From Atrichornis clamosus (taxonomy: Eukaryota; Chordata; Aves; Passeriformes; Menuridae), in the NCBI GenBank assembly GCA_013400975.1, contig WBMZ01003455.1, forward strand, positions 1-64,000: 64,000 nt of DNA, in the 5' to 3' direction. How positions within the stretch are numbered: position 1 is the stretch's first letter; each line of letters opens with the position of its first letter. Shown here in pieces: positions 1 through 26,087 of the stretch. The notes beneath the pieces were generated by a model. The model saw nothing but the letters and a program-made list of their open reading frames with translations. It did no database searches and was not told the DNA's origin. Both the position numbers and the translations under genes were made by a program.

Positions 1-1395
1 CTTACCCTTTTTGAAAACTGGGAACACATTCACCAGCTTCCAGACAGCTAGGACCTCTGGATTACCAAGACTGCTGATTGAAAGAGGTTTTGTGATGACA
101 TCAGCCAGCTCTTTGAGGATTCTTGGATGAATCCACTAGGCCTGATAGATTTGTAGGGATCCAGCCGGAGCAGCAGATTCCACACAATTTCAGAGTCAAC
201 TGGGAGTTGATCATTCTTGCAGTCATGGTCCTCCAGCTTAGGGAACTGAGACCCCCTTGGTCCATCACCCGTGTTGAAGACAAAGGCAAAGAATATGTAA
301 AACACCTCTACCTTGTCTCTGTCCACATCTGTGTGGTGACCATCCTCATCCTGCAATGGAGTGATATTTTTTCACTATTGCCATTAATGTATGAAAAAAC
401 ACTTTTTATTGTCCCCCACTGTTCTAGGCAGATTAAACTCCAGTTGAGCCTTGGCCACACAAACTTTCCCCCTACCATGGGCAACCAGAATCTCTGTATT
501 CTTCCCGTGTCACTTGACCTTGCTTCTACTGGGCATACACCTTCCTTTTTTGCCTTATTTCCAAAAAAAGATTCCTGTTAGCCAAGTCAGCCTTCTACTG
601 CGCCTGCTTAACTTCCGACATTTGGGAATTGCTGCTCCTGTGCCCTTTGGAGGTGATGTTTAAAAAGTGACCAGCACTGATGGACCCCAGCACCTGCAAA
701 AATATTTTCCCAAGGGATCTTAGAAGTCTGCTCTCCTCGTGTCATGAGTTGAAGTTTTGCTGGTGCTTTTCCTCCTGTCACCAGAGATTTTAAACTCGAT
801 CACTTTGTGGTCGCTGTGGTCAAGACGGCCGCCGATTGCTTATGAGATCCTCTGTTGACAAGGAGGAGTTCAAGGAGGGTATCTTTCCAAGTCAGCTCCC
901 TTGGGAGCTGTCCATAAAGTTGTCATCCAGGGTTTTTAGGAATCTTCTGGCCCAGGTGTGATGCTCCCAGTTAATTTCTGGCAAGTTGAAGTTCTCCATA
1001 AGGTCAAAGGCAGTTGACTTGGAAGCATCCCTTAGTTCCTCAAAGAATCATCTGCATCATCCTCCTGGCTGGGATGTCTGTAGTAGACTCCCAGGATGAC
1101 ATCTGCATTATTTGTTTGCCCTTGATTCTTATCCAGAGGCCCCCAACTATGCCATTGCCAACATTCTAACCCTTCTATTACATAGAGTGCCACCACTCTG
1201 CCTTTTCTGACCTGCATATCCCTCCTGAAGAGCCTGTAACCCTCCAACAGGGCACTCCAGTCACAGGAAGTCCCACCGGCTTTCACTTATACCAATGATA
1301 CCAAATCTAGGGGACTGGGCCAAAGCCTTGAGCTCCTCTTGCTTGTTCCTTGCTGCATGCATTAGTGTAGTAGCATTTCAGGAAGATGAAGCCTT
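1..1395 (-). mobile_element. CR1 LINE, degenerate ORF2 (endonuclease and start of RT)
   Basis: Minus-strand translations give CR1 ORF2 pieces with frameshifts between them: an endonuclease piece at about 1032-1286 (GYRLFRRDMQ, VALYVIEG) and the region before the reverse transcriptase core at 48-356 (DKVEVFYIFFAFVF, LRLDPYKSI). The element is dead and continues beyond the left edge. Confidence 0.88.
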
Positions 1396-1439
1396 TCAGG
1401 GAAAGGGACTACACAAGTTCACAGGGCACTTAATGTGAA

Positions 1440-3500
1440 TCAGTTCAGGAGCTGTACACAGACAGCTCTCTAAGAACAGCCTGCACTTAACACAAATAAC
1501 GTGCAAGAGTAGCATCCAGTTCACCATACTTCAGCTCCAAGTTATCTGTAGAACAATGCACCTTCAGACAACCATACAGTATGGCACAAACTGATTTACA
1601 ACATTCATCAGCTACACAAATCAGCATCCAAAACTGCAATATGTGTTTGTACATCCTGACTGCTGTGACCTGAGGATTCTATCTGTGGATATACTTTGAC
1701 TGGCACCTTACCTAACCTTCACTAACATCACCAAAAGTCAGGACAACTATGGCAGGATACACCACCACCTAAACAAACTGAAGAGCATGATGTTTAAATA
1801 AATTATTCCTAAACTCCAGAGGTTACAAATACTGCAACAAAAAATCCATCACAGGAATTGATCACCACACCAGCATGGCACATCCATTCACTGCCAGAAT
1901 TCCTAGCAGCTGTTAAAGTGTCCCAGCTTTGCAGCACTCAGGGTTAACAGCCATCAGACCACTGACAGGTGGCTCAGTAGCTCATCTTACTTTTGCAAAC
2001 AAACATTCTTTGTACACTTAACTAGAATGGGAATGACAGCAAGAGAAGTAATAGTAAGAGTTTAAAGGCCTTGAATTTTAAGTATCTGGAAAACTATAGT
2101 CTCCAGTATAGCCATAGTAGTGTTATTGATTATAAGTTTTCCTCTGTTTTCAAACTTCATTTAACATGAACAAAATGAGATACAAGAATTTGTAACTGAT
2201 GAACCTCAAGAATGAATTGCAGTGAGACTGCCACAAGTATTCAGGAGGTGGAGTGGGCACAAAGCTGTTTCTGAAAGAGCAAGGCTTCCAGAAGGAACTT
2301 GCGAATCACATGATTAACACTTAACATTTACCTGTAGCAGTTAGAAGTGATTCTGAAATACCAAAGATCTATTGGAAGAATCAAGCTTTTCAGCCCTGTT
2401 GTCTCACCTTTGCTTTCCCTTCAGGAGCTTCCTACTAACACCTAAAAGCAGATCCACATTAATTCACTAACCCAGCATATCCACAAATCAGATGGTGATA
2501 AGCTTAATGAGGTGTCATGGTCTAACCCCATCTACATTTGAAACAGGAAGAGTATCAGTGGTGTTTTGCTGATTAACTGGTACAGTAATACTGGCATACA
2601 TCTCCATCACTCACTATGGATAAGAAGAAGCTATAAAGAAACACAGAAAGACATAACCATCTTGTCTATACCAAAACCAAGTAGGTGTTGCACCATTTTC
2701 TGAATGTGCACTTCTCATTCCATTGGCATAATGAAAAAGGACATGCACAATACCAGCAGGTATGAAAGTTTCCTTCAAGACAGAAAAGCCTAGCAAAAAA
2801 GAAATGGCACCTCAGAAAACAAAAGTTAAAATGAGCTACTGGAATTGGGCGTGCTCCACATATATGTTAAGGATCTTCCAAAGATGCCACTTGTTTGTTT
2901 CCTCACATATTCAACAACCTAGACACCAAAGGGATCCAGTCAGCAAACAAAACCCAAGAAGACCCTCCAGCCATGTCAAGTATTTATTAAGCTCTCTTGC
3001 TACAGGAGAGACAGAAAGAGAGAACAAAATAGAAAACAGAAGAGAAGAAAGTATGTCTTAATTGTGTGGAGAGCTGACACTGCAGCCCTTATGTGTGGAA
3101 GGTGCAGAATAACCCTCATGTTATAGCACTTAACAGCAAACGCCCAGTTAAAACTACCCAGTTTTAACATTTCAAGTTTAAGGGAGTTGGACAATGGAAG
3201 ATTTAAAAACAAAAAAAAAATCAGGTAGCAGAACAGTGAATTTCTCTTCAATCTTTCATTTCTCAATCAGCACTTGATATTTCCCCTTGTGAGTTTTCAA
3301 TATGAAAACATGACATGGAGAATCACACACAGAGTAATTTTCTCTTTAAAAAGTCAGTATAATTTTAATTGCTCTATACAAGCCCCTCTTCTCCCAACAT
3401 CCTAACACTACTAGGTCAAAACAAATTTTGGTACTCATATGTAAGAAGTAGGTTAAATACTAAAGTTAATCCTTTCAGAAGGAAACACATTTTTGTGCGG
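1440..3500. other. Flank between CR1 and DLD 3' end, no gene seen
   Basis: This is AT-rich sequence with short ORFs only and no recognised protein match. It may include a long DLD 3' UTR, because an AATAAA on the DLD strand lies at 2983-2988. Confidence 0.5.
2983..2988 (-). terminator. DLD: Possible distal DLD polyadenylation signal
   Basis: A second AATAAA on the minus strand lies about 935 nt after the DLD stop. It would give a longer 3' UTR if the proximal signal is skipped. The support is sequence motif only. Confidence 0.3.
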
Positions 3501-3506
3501 AAGTGA

Positions 3507-3542
3507 CAGTGGCATTTTAAGTGCCAGTGGCATTTTAAGGGC
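3507..3542. repeat. 18 bp unit repeated twice
   Basis: Two adjacent copies of an 18 bp unit (cagtggcattttaagtgc, second copy with one change) lie just past the proximal DLD polyadenylation signal. Confidence 0.8.
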
Positions 3543-3556
3543 CAGCATTCAACTGG

Positions 3557-3562
3557 TTTATT
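3557..3562 (-). terminator. DLD: Candidate DLD polyadenylation signal
   Basis: This is the first AATAAA on the minus strand after the DLD stop, about 360 nt downstream. Another AATAAA lies at 2983-2988, so a longer 3' UTR is possible. Cleavage sites cannot be seen directly. Confidence 0.5.
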
Positions 3563-3921
3563 GTATCACTACTTCAAATAAGAAAACATAAGGTATGCTG
3601 GACAGTTATCCACAGTTCTGACCAGCACACCTGATAATCCCATGCAGCAGCAAAATGTTTGGTTTTGAAAAATAAAAGAGTTCTGTCAGGCTGCTTTACT
3701 GCAACATTCATTGTGTAAATAAACATGTAATTTTAAGCATTTAATTTACAGAGACTGGGTAATTCCACTTGTTCCAAACTCTACTTGTTTAAATATCTGA
3801 TGTTTAAAATTAAGAGATTCACTTAAGTCAGTCCTAAAATCCTCAGACTCAGCCTTCCGTAAGGGCCCGCAGTCCATTTTCAGAGATGTATTATATATGT
3901 ACAAAGATCTGCTCTTTCATT

Positions 3922-18059
<14,138 letters not shown>

Positions 18060-18106
18060 GTCCGCGGTGCCGCCGCGCCCCGGCCGCTCAAGGACTCCGC
18101 GGACGC

Positions 18107-18122
18107 GCGCAGGCGCAGGCGC
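18107..18122. promoter_or_regulatory. Two overlapping NRF-1-like motifs
   Basis: GCGCAGGCGC occurs at 18107-18116 and again at 18113-18122, 48-65 bp upstream of the DLD start codon. Nuclear respiratory factor 1 binds GCGC(A/T)NGCGC-type sites in nuclear genes for mitochondrial proteins, so this fits DLD. Binding is inferred. Confidence 0.55.
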
Positions 18123-18149
18123 AGTGCCGGGCGGGCGGGAGAGGCGCGC

Positions 18150-18191
18150 GGGGCGGGGCCGGCGAGGGGCGGGGCTGGCAAGGGGCGGGGC
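18150..18191. promoter_or_regulatory. Cluster of three GC boxes (Sp1-type)
   Basis: GGGGCGGGG-type elements lie at about 18150-18160, 18166-18175 and 18182-18191, roughly 90-130 bp upstream of the DLD start codon. Such clusters bind Sp/KLF factors in TATA-less promoters. Confidence 0.6.
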
Positions 18192-18242
18192 AGGCGCCTC
18201 AGGGCTGGAAGGGAGGCCTGGGAATCGTCCCGGCCAACACCC

Positions 18243-18505
18243 GCCCGGGCAGGGACAGCTGGACCAGGTGACACGGTAGCGTGTCCAGGCGCGTTTGGAA
18301 TGTCCCCAGACAGGGAGACTGCACGACTTCCCTGGGCAGCCTGTTGCAGTGCTCTGCCACCCCTAATGTAAAGAAGTTCTTCCTCATGTTGAGGTGGAAC
18401 TTGTGGTTTAGTTTATGGTCATTGCTTCTTGTCCTGTTGCTGGGCACCACTGAAAAGAGTCTGGCACCATCCTCTTGGCACCGGCCTTTGAGGTATTTAT
18501 AAACT
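18243..18505 (-). mobile_element. CR1 3' fragment abutting the DLD CpG island
   Basis: Read on the minus strand, this is the CR1 3' region (aagaggatggtgccagactc, then a sequence about chopped host-like spacing to gtgtcacctgg). It begins where CpG density falls. Confidence 0.85.
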
Positions 18506-18507
18506 CA

Positions 18508-19130
18508 TAGAATATGCTGAGTTGGAAGGGACCCATCAGGATCATAGAGGGTGTTCCTGGCCCTGCACAGGACCATCCCCAAGAATTACACCATGTGCCT
18601 CAGAGTGTTGTTAAAACACTTGAACTTTGTCTTGGTGCTGTGACCACTTCCCTGGGGAGCCTATTCCAGTGCCCGACCACCCTCTGGGTGAAAAACCTTT
18701 TCCTGATATCCAACCTAAACTTTATCTGACTCAATTTCATGCCATTTCCTTGAGTCCTGTCACTGGTCATGAGAGTGAAGAGATTGATACCTGCCCATCC
18801 TTTTCCCCTTGTGAGGATATTGAAGACTGCAATGAGGTCTCCCCTCAGTCTCCTCTTCTTCAAGATGAACAGACCAAGTGAACTCATCTGCTCCTCCTAC
18901 GGCTTCACCTTCACTCTACACTATCTTTGTGGCCCTCCTTTGGATGCTCTCTAATAGCTTAATGTCTTTTTTATATTGTGGTGCTCAAAACTGCACACAA
19001 TACTCAAGGTGAGGCTGCCCCAGTGCAGAGCAGAGTGGGACAATCCCCTCCCTTGTCCAGCTGGGGATGCTGTGCCTGATGCATCCCAGGACACAGTTAG
19101 CTCTCCTGGCTGCCGGGGCACTGCTGACTC
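18508..19130 (-). mobile_element. CR1 3' fragment, minus strand
   Basis: It starts with the CR1 terminus in reverse (tagaatatgctgagttggaa) and runs through the CR1 3' UTR and the end of ORF2. It belongs to a different CR1 copy from its left neighbour, since the terminus appears anew. Confidence 0.88.
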
Positions 19131-19135
19131 ATATT

Positions 19136-19605
19136 CTACTTGCCATTTATATGCATCGATGAGATCCACTCTCAGCCTTCTCTTCTCTTGACTAAGCAGG
19201 CCCAGCTTCCTTAGTCTCTCCTCATAACAGAGATGCTCCAGTCCCCTAACCTTCTTTGTGACTCTCCGCTGGACCCTCTCCAGGAGCTTCATGTCTCTCG
19301 TACCGAGGAGCCCAGAACTGGACACAGCACTCCAGATGTGGCCTCACTAGGGCCAAATAGATGGGGAGGATCACCTCCCTCAACCTGCTGGCCACACTCT
19401 TCGTGATGCACCCCAGGTTACCATTGGTCCGCCTGGCTGCAAGGGCACACTGCCGGCTCATGGTCAGCTTGTNTCACCTGGCTGCAAGGGCACACCGCCG
19501 GCTCATGGTCAGCTTGTCACCCACCAAAACTCCCTCTCCTTCTCAGCAGAGCTGCTCTCTAGTAGGTCAGACCCCAACCTGTGCTGGTGCTTGGGAGCTC
19601 ACAGC
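19136..19605 (-). mobile_element. CR1 ORF2 3' fragment, minus strand
   Basis: The minus-strand translation resembles the CR1 ORF2 C-terminus ([34 protein letters not shown]). It contains the single N of the window and a duplicated 41 bp segment around it. Confidence 0.88.
19432..19517. repeat. 41 bp direct duplication on either side of an N
   Basis: 19432-19472 and 19477-19517 are the same 41 bp (starting cctggctgcaagggcacac) with one mismatch. They are separated by four bases that include N at 19473. Confidence 0.9.
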
Positions 19606-19742
19606 CCTACCTGGCACCATTGTGACTACACTGGGGTGAGCAAAGCACCCCCTGGACCCACATTGACTCCATCAGAACAACACCTGGGCGTAGGCAGAGA
19701 AAGGGAAATTACATGTTTCAGAAGGAAACCTCTTCCATCTAA

Positions 19743-20437
19743 TTGACAGTGAAGTGCACATAAATTAAAATTCTGAAATATTCAAAGATATAAAATCTAA
19801 GATATTTAATTTTGGAAAGACTTTCAAGCAACTTGGAATAATTGCTTTCAATTTATTTAATCAGGAAAAAAATTGAGTTAGAATATTCTTGAGACTATTT
19901 TCAAGATAGAACATTCTCTAGAAGAAAATTGTTATTGAGAAGAAATGACTGAGAGGGGACCTCGTCAATGTATACAAGTATCTAAAGGGGTGTGCCAAGA
20001 AGATGGACCCAGGCTCTTCTTCCGTCCCGAGAAATAGGACAAGAGTCAACAGGCAGAAACTGATGCACAGGAAGTTCCACTTGAATATGAGGAAGAGCTT
20101 CTTTATTGTGCAGGTGATTGTGCACTGGAACAGTCTGCCAAGAGAGGTTTCGGAGTCTCCCTCGCTGGAACTATTCTAGAACCATCTGATGCAGTCCTGT
20201 GCCATGTGCTCTAGGATGACCCTACTTGAGTAGGGAGGTTGGACCAGATGACCCACTGTGGTCCCTTCCTACCTGACCGATTCTATGATTCTGTGACAGT
20301 GAAGCAGAATTTCATTTTTTTAAATATTAAAAAATATAAAATCTAAGATATTTAATTTTGGAAAGACTTTCAAGTGACTTGGAATGTGTTCTCAATTAAT
20401 TTAATAAAGAAAAAAATTGAGCTACAATATTGAGACA
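19743..20437. repeat. ~145 bp direct repeats flanking a CR1
   Basis: 19743-19895 and 20293-20437 are diverged copies of the same AT-rich unit, sharing blocks such as tataaaatctaagatattta and ggaaagactttcaag. A CR1 3' end occupies the space between them. Confidence 0.8.
19943..20297 (+). mobile_element. CR1 LINE 3' fragment
   Basis: It is a CR1 3' UTR in the plus orientation (ggcagaaactgatgcacagg, ggttggaccagatgaccc) ending in gattctatgattctgtga. It is 5' truncated. Confidence 0.88.
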
Positions 20438-20439
20438 TT

Positions 20440-21015
20440 TTTATAATTAACATGGTTTAATTCAATGCTCTTTATTTTTCCAGAACTTTTATTTTCTTTG
20501 AGAAAATAGATTGTATTTTCTTCTAGAATAATAGATTGCACACCCTGCATTCCTCTGTCATTTGCACTTCAGCACGTCAGTATCTGAAAACTTAAATCCT
20601 TTGTTGCCTGTGGGAGAACAGAAATGGGCCAAGACTATTTTCCTTCTATACTGAATTCCACCTAATTTAGAATATACACAATATTCTGTTTAATTTATGC
20701 TAAAAACATCTAAATGTGGCTTTGGGTACGTAATATGCAACATAGATCATAATATTGATTGCCCGCCTTGCCTGAAATTGAAAATATTTTCTGTGAAAAA
20801 CAGTTATCCAGTTTTCTAGACGGACTTCCTAATTTCTTGCATACGTCAGTGTTTCCATCAGAGGGCAGTGTTCTGCTATGTCCCACACAGCCAGGGAAAA
20901 AGGAAAGGCCCTATTCAGCGGGCAGAATTCCTCTTCTGTCTTTCTTCATAAGGATTTCTCTGATCGCCCTCCAGCAGCTCTGGAAACTGTATGTGCGCAA
21001 TATTTTACATTGAAA
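20440..21015. other. Intergenic, nothing recognised
   Basis: This is AT-rich sequence between a CR1-flanking repeat and the SINE. An 84-codon ORF at 20759-21013 has no recognisable similarity. Confidence 0.5.
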
Positions 21016-21018
21016 CCC

Positions 21019-21147
21019 CTCTTGGTTAGAGCATGGTTCTAATAATGCCAAGGTTGTGGGCTTAATCCCTATATGGGCCATTCACGTAAGAGTTGGACTT
21101 GATGATGCCTAGGGGTCCCTTCCAACACAGAATATTCTGTGATTCTA
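21019..21147 (+). mobile_element. tRNA-derived SINE with CR1 tail (TguSINE1-like)
   Basis: The head resembles tRNA-Ile, with an A-box-like tggttagagcatggt and a B-box-like gggcttaatccc. It is followed by a short linker and a CR1-type 3' tail (ttggacttgatgatgc, ccttccaacacagaatattc). This is the structure of TguSINE1, a SINE known from passerine birds. The first few tRNA bases are missing or diverged. Confidence 0.82.
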
Positions 21148-21149
21148 AT

Positions 21150-22290
21150 GAAAAAGCATCCTAGAGTCCCTGATGCTTGCTGGGGTAGTATCATATCCCC
21201 ATCGTTTCCTCTCACCCTCACTAAAGAACTAACCAAAGAGAATGAAAAACTCCAGCTGTAGCTAACTGAAAGTACTCAGCCAACACGTTTTAATTCTCCA
21301 TGGCCTCTCAGCCTTGGTGCACGTTGGAGTACTGGAGCTCTCCCCTCTGCACAGGCAGTACGTGAGTATTTCTAGGGAAATTACGTGTTTTTTCAGACTT
21401 AAATCTGAATGCCATGAGCACCTTTTTATTGCTAGCAATGAATAAGATCATCTTCTGCAACAAGAGATGACTGGAGGCTCTGAAGGACAGGCTTTGGGCA
21501 TGTCCTGTCAGTGTAAGAAAGCAATGACTGGGTAGCCAGTGCAAGAACAGGACAGGGCAGAGAACATGACTGTCTGTCCCTATTCCCCTCCAAGAGGGAA
21601 GCTGAGACCCCAGAAGAGGTGCTAGAAAGCCCCAGGGGGAAATCTCCACAGAGATACAGCATCTCTTTGCAATCCCAGTGTCCCAGCTGAAGGGCTCAGC
21701 TGTGGGTTCGTGCTGCACTGTGAAGGTTGTTCAAATTAGTGCAAATGCTGATGGTTACTGTGGCCACCAAAGGGAAGGCCACTTCTGTGGTGATTGCTTC
21801 AGCACCCACGATTAGCAAGAGGCTGTAGGGAAGTAGGGGACCTGGGGAAATGCAGAAAGCATCAAAGTGTGTCTCAGTGGATGGGGACAGTGGGAAGGCA
21901 AAGGGGCACAGGGAACACAGAGTTAGACCCCTCCATCCCATTCACCTCAGCTCTGACAGTCACCTTTGAACAGTCTTGCCCATTGACTCCATGTCCATTG
22001 GGGTCATAGTGGCTGGGACCAATGTTCTGAACCTTCCTGGGAAGTTTGGAAATTGTTAAAATACTTTTTTGAAGTTTTACATCTCTGAGTAATAAAGATC
22101 ATAAAGACAGTGGATTGCCTGTAGAACTGTGGTACTTGTAAACCATGGGCACCTGAGTACTTTTTGTTCTCTTGCTCCTGACATGACTCTACCTCACCTT
22201 GCTTTGGTTGTGGCACTCCTTTCATGAACAGTGAGGTTACAGTACGTGGGTACACTCCCACTTTTTATTGCATCAATGAGTACTCATGAA
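21150..22290. other. Intergenic, nothing recognised
   Basis: This is moderately GC-rich sequence with short overlapping ORFs on both strands (the longest 136 codons at 21308-21718, minus). None resembles a known protein. Confidence 0.5.
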
Positions 22291-22294
22291 ATGT

Positions 22295-22888
22295 CCCCTC
22301 GAAGCAAAGCAGGCTCCCAGGATTACAGCTGCATGAGGAGAAGTCTTTCTAGCAGGAGAAGGGAGCTGATCCTTCCCTTCTGCTCAGCACTGGGGAAACA
22401 CAGCTGGAGTGCTGGGTCCAGCTCTGGGCTCTCCAGTACAGGAGAAACACAGACATACTGGAGAGAGTCTGGCAAAGAGCCATGGAGGTGATGGAGGGGC
22501 TGGAGCACCTCTCCTGTGAGGAAAGGCTGAGTGAGCTGGCACTGTTCAGCCTGGAGAAGGCTCAGGGGGACCTCATCCATGTATACAGATACCTGAAGGT
22601 AGGGTGCACAGAGGATGAAGCCAGGCTCTTCTCAGTGGTGCCAGTGACAGGACCAGAGATAATAAGCACACATGAAACACAGACGGTTCCCTCCAAACAC
22701 TTATTTTACTGTGAGGCTGACTGAGCACTGGCACAGGCTGCCTGGACAGCTTGTGGAGTCTCTCCCCTTGGAGATTCTCAAAAGTCATCCAGACATGGTG
22801 CTGGTACAGCGGCTCTAGGAAGCCCTGCTTGAGAAGAGAGTTGGATTAGTTACCTCCAGAGCTCCCTTCCAACCTGCGATTCTGTGTC
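22295..22888 (+). mobile_element. CR1 LINE 3' fragment
   Basis: It holds the end of ORF2 (ctggagcacctctcctgtga, actgttcagcctggagaagg) and a full 3' UTR ending in ccttccaacctgcgattctg. It is 5' truncated and one of the better kept CR1 copies here. Confidence 0.92.
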
Positions 22889-22899
22889 AGGAAAAAAAC

Positions 22900-25800
22900 T
22901 GCATCATGAAGTCTACTGGTTATTTGCCCTGAGAACAGAGTCAGCTCTGACTTGGAGCCAGAGGAAAGCTGCTGGCCCAGGATGAAGTCAACAGAGGACA
23001 ACATGGTTGCATAGACAACTAGAGCTGCAAAAATGTCTTAGAGAGAAGTAGAGCAATCTATTTCTTTGAAATACTGAATATTTCCTTACATTAAAGGTCA
23101 GATTTTTACATATATACCTATGCACACGTGTTTATTTTTTTATTATTATCACTCTAGACAATTTCACTGGATCTGACTCGAGAGCACAGAACTAAAGTAT
23201 CTCTGCACATTCCATCCAAGCATCGGATGGTGGCCATCAGTGTCTTGTAACTTGCAAAGCCATAATTAACAAAACACATTTTCAGATTTTTCCTCCTATC
23301 TTTTCTAAATCCTTTGAGTAAACTCCTCTCTTTGATGAGAGTGGGCACCATGGCAGGGCAAAGTATATCCAGAAAGAGACAGGGGTGATACTTTATTTTG
23401 CATCCTTGTCCAAAGCAGGGCACTGTACTGCTTTCCAGACTGCTCAGCTTACTGCTCCACTTAGAAAAGCTTCCAATCACTCAAGCTGTAAGCAAGATAA
23501 GTACAGAGAAAGCTACAGCAAGTCCATGATCTCTGGTTGTTCTCCACCAATATGTGGAGAACATAGGAAAGAAGGAAAGTGAAACTGGGCCAGATGCAAA
23601 ATAGCAGCATACCTCAGATTCATTGAAAAGGCAGGACAAAGCATATCAGGAGACCTGGTATGTACTCTGTTCTGCAGGTATCTTACAAAGATCCGTGGCT
23701 CCCAGATGCTAGCAGGAGAGTTAAGTGGTCAGGACATTCCTCTGCTAGTTGGAGCTCTGAAGGAGCACACGTAGGCAAGTTGGGTTTGGGGAGCTTGAAG
23801 CATTTTCAAGCCAAAGAGAAGATAAGAAGGAGTTGCAGATCCTGCAAAGGACACCAAGATCTGGTGCTAGTGACAGGGTGTATTTGTGTTCTCTCTCACC
23901 ACATGGTGACCGCAGAAATCCGAACCATTATGTACCAAAGACCTTGCCATATATTATGATTAAACAGCCGGCACCCTGCTCCTGGCAGTGGCTTGTGGTT
24001 GAGGTGGAATCCAGCTGCCTCACCTGAGGGGGTGACACTTCTTTGCATTTAAATGGTAGGCACTTAGAGAAGCCTTCCTCCTAAATCAAGTATCCAAATT
24101 CCCTGTGTGGTCAGCAGGTGTCTTTGAAAAGAAGCACCCAGGAGATCCTATCTGCCTGGTCTGCCTGTCCTATATGCACGCACCAGGGCCAAGACAATTT
24201 TCCTTGAGGCTGTCAAGGATTCCTGCCTCTGATTTAGTATACAGGGAAAGCAAGCAATCAATGCAGGACTTTCCTCACTGCAACTGTCAAGGTCAGACCT
24301 CTGGTTTAGTAAGTCTAATAGAAGGCTTGTCTTCTGGCCTCCTGTGGGAGATGCAGAAAGACTGGCAAATTGAGAGAGTCATTCATACTGTCCCAAGGTG
24401 GGTGTCAAACATTGCCCTCCAATGGCCAACGGTAGTGCTCCCATGTGCTGAGCAGAGAGGAGGCACAGCTGACTTATGCTAAGCATCTAACTTTGATACA
24501 GTCAAAGCTGATGAGAAAAAAGCTCACCCCGTTAATGAAGGAGAGCCTCCATAGGCCTGGAGAGCTTGGGCATCTCAGACTGTTCAGTTGGGTCCTGCCC
24601 TCAGTGTGCCGGGAACATATCTGTGTTGCTGCCCCTCAAAGGAGGCAGAGATGACTTTAGCAGAGACTCTTTAGCCATCAGTTTGCTTAACTTTATCAAG
24701 TCTGTGCTGCAGAAAGACAGTGAGAGGTCTGTGTCTGATGTCCTTCCCTTCAACTTCCTTCCATCTGGCTTTCTTCTGGGTAGCAATTATTTTGCAATAG
24801 CAGTGAGTGGCTTTGCATATCAGTAACTGGGTGTACCTTGTAAAATTATGTTCCTTGCACATTACGCTTCTGAAAATCTGTGACCTAATTAGAAAGGAGA
24901 TTATGGATGAGGCCAGTGTGGTATATGAAAGCCTGGTTTGTTCGTGGGGAAAAGCCTATGTTATTTCTAGTAGGTTATGCAAAAAATGATTCATTGCAGG
25001 ATAAAATTGTCCAGTGCCTATAATTCAAGGTCTGTGCAATGAGAATTAGAACGATATATGATTGTTATTTCCCGTTTTCTGTGCTCAATTTATCATGCCC
25101 ATTTAAAGTTCTTTATAAACATTCATACCAGAGCTGATAATAAAGTGCCAGTTAATTTTCACATGTAAAGCAAAAAAACCCCCACTTTCATTTATTTTAA
25201 GCTTATAGTTACATTTTCAGCTTTGCAATAAAAATCAAACCAAACCAAATATTTTCTATTTCTATAGCACCTGTAAAATCAATTTGTTCTATCGTTGTTG
25301 GAAAATATGTAAATCTAAACTGAGATGGAAAGTTTCCACAAAAGTTTTCTTGCTAACTAAAAACTCACTTTTGTCCTGAAACAAGGCTGCATTAAAAATG
25401 CAGCAACAGTGCAGTATTTAATTATTTTCAATTCCAAAAGCTCTGTTAAATGTGCAGATCACCCACAGCCACCCCTCAAGAGATATGCATTGCGTCAAGG
25501 AAGTGGCACACTTCTATTCAGGGGATGGGTTATCTCATGCTCTGCCCTCCTAACCCAGGACCTGGCCTTTAAACCCCCTGAGCAAGCAGGAGGAAGTTGT
25601 GGCTAACAGGAAATTTTGCACCGGAAACCAGTGACATTTTCTTTGCTCCTACTGAAAATCTTTGAAGTAATAAATTTCCATTGTTAAGTCACCTTGGCTT
25701 TATTAAAGTCAAAGTTCTCCCTGAAGCATAATGATATTGTGCAGCTTGAAGGTTTCTCAGTGATAACAGGGTGATAAACACAGTGTAATTCCTGCATCCT

Positions 25801-26085
25801 AGTTCACTGCAGTGTTGAGGTTGTAAGCACTGTACAGCACCAGGATGGGAGAATGTCCTGATCCAGCATGGCCAATCAACTCACACCGTGAAAATCAAAG
25901 TGCACGCACCATGCTAATCTGCAGTTTGCCCTCTAAGAACTGTTATTGATAAAGATTAATTATATTAACGTTACTGTTTGCTTATGATACTGTGTGCTAA
26001 TCTGTTAATATAGTACATTATAACAAAGCTGTGCTCCTGGGAGGCACCAACCCCATGCCACAGCATGGGCTGAGTTCCAGCTGGC
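22900..26085. other. Intergenic, no gene or clear repeat
   Basis: I see only short ORFs without recognisable domains and stretches of AT-rich sequence. Old, unrecognisable repeats or enhancers may be present. Confidence 0.5.
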
Positions 26086-26087
26086 AA

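Noticed and set aside
24490..24605. CR1-like wording (gggcatctcagactgttcag)
   Set aside because: Too short and too diverged to call CR1 with confidence.
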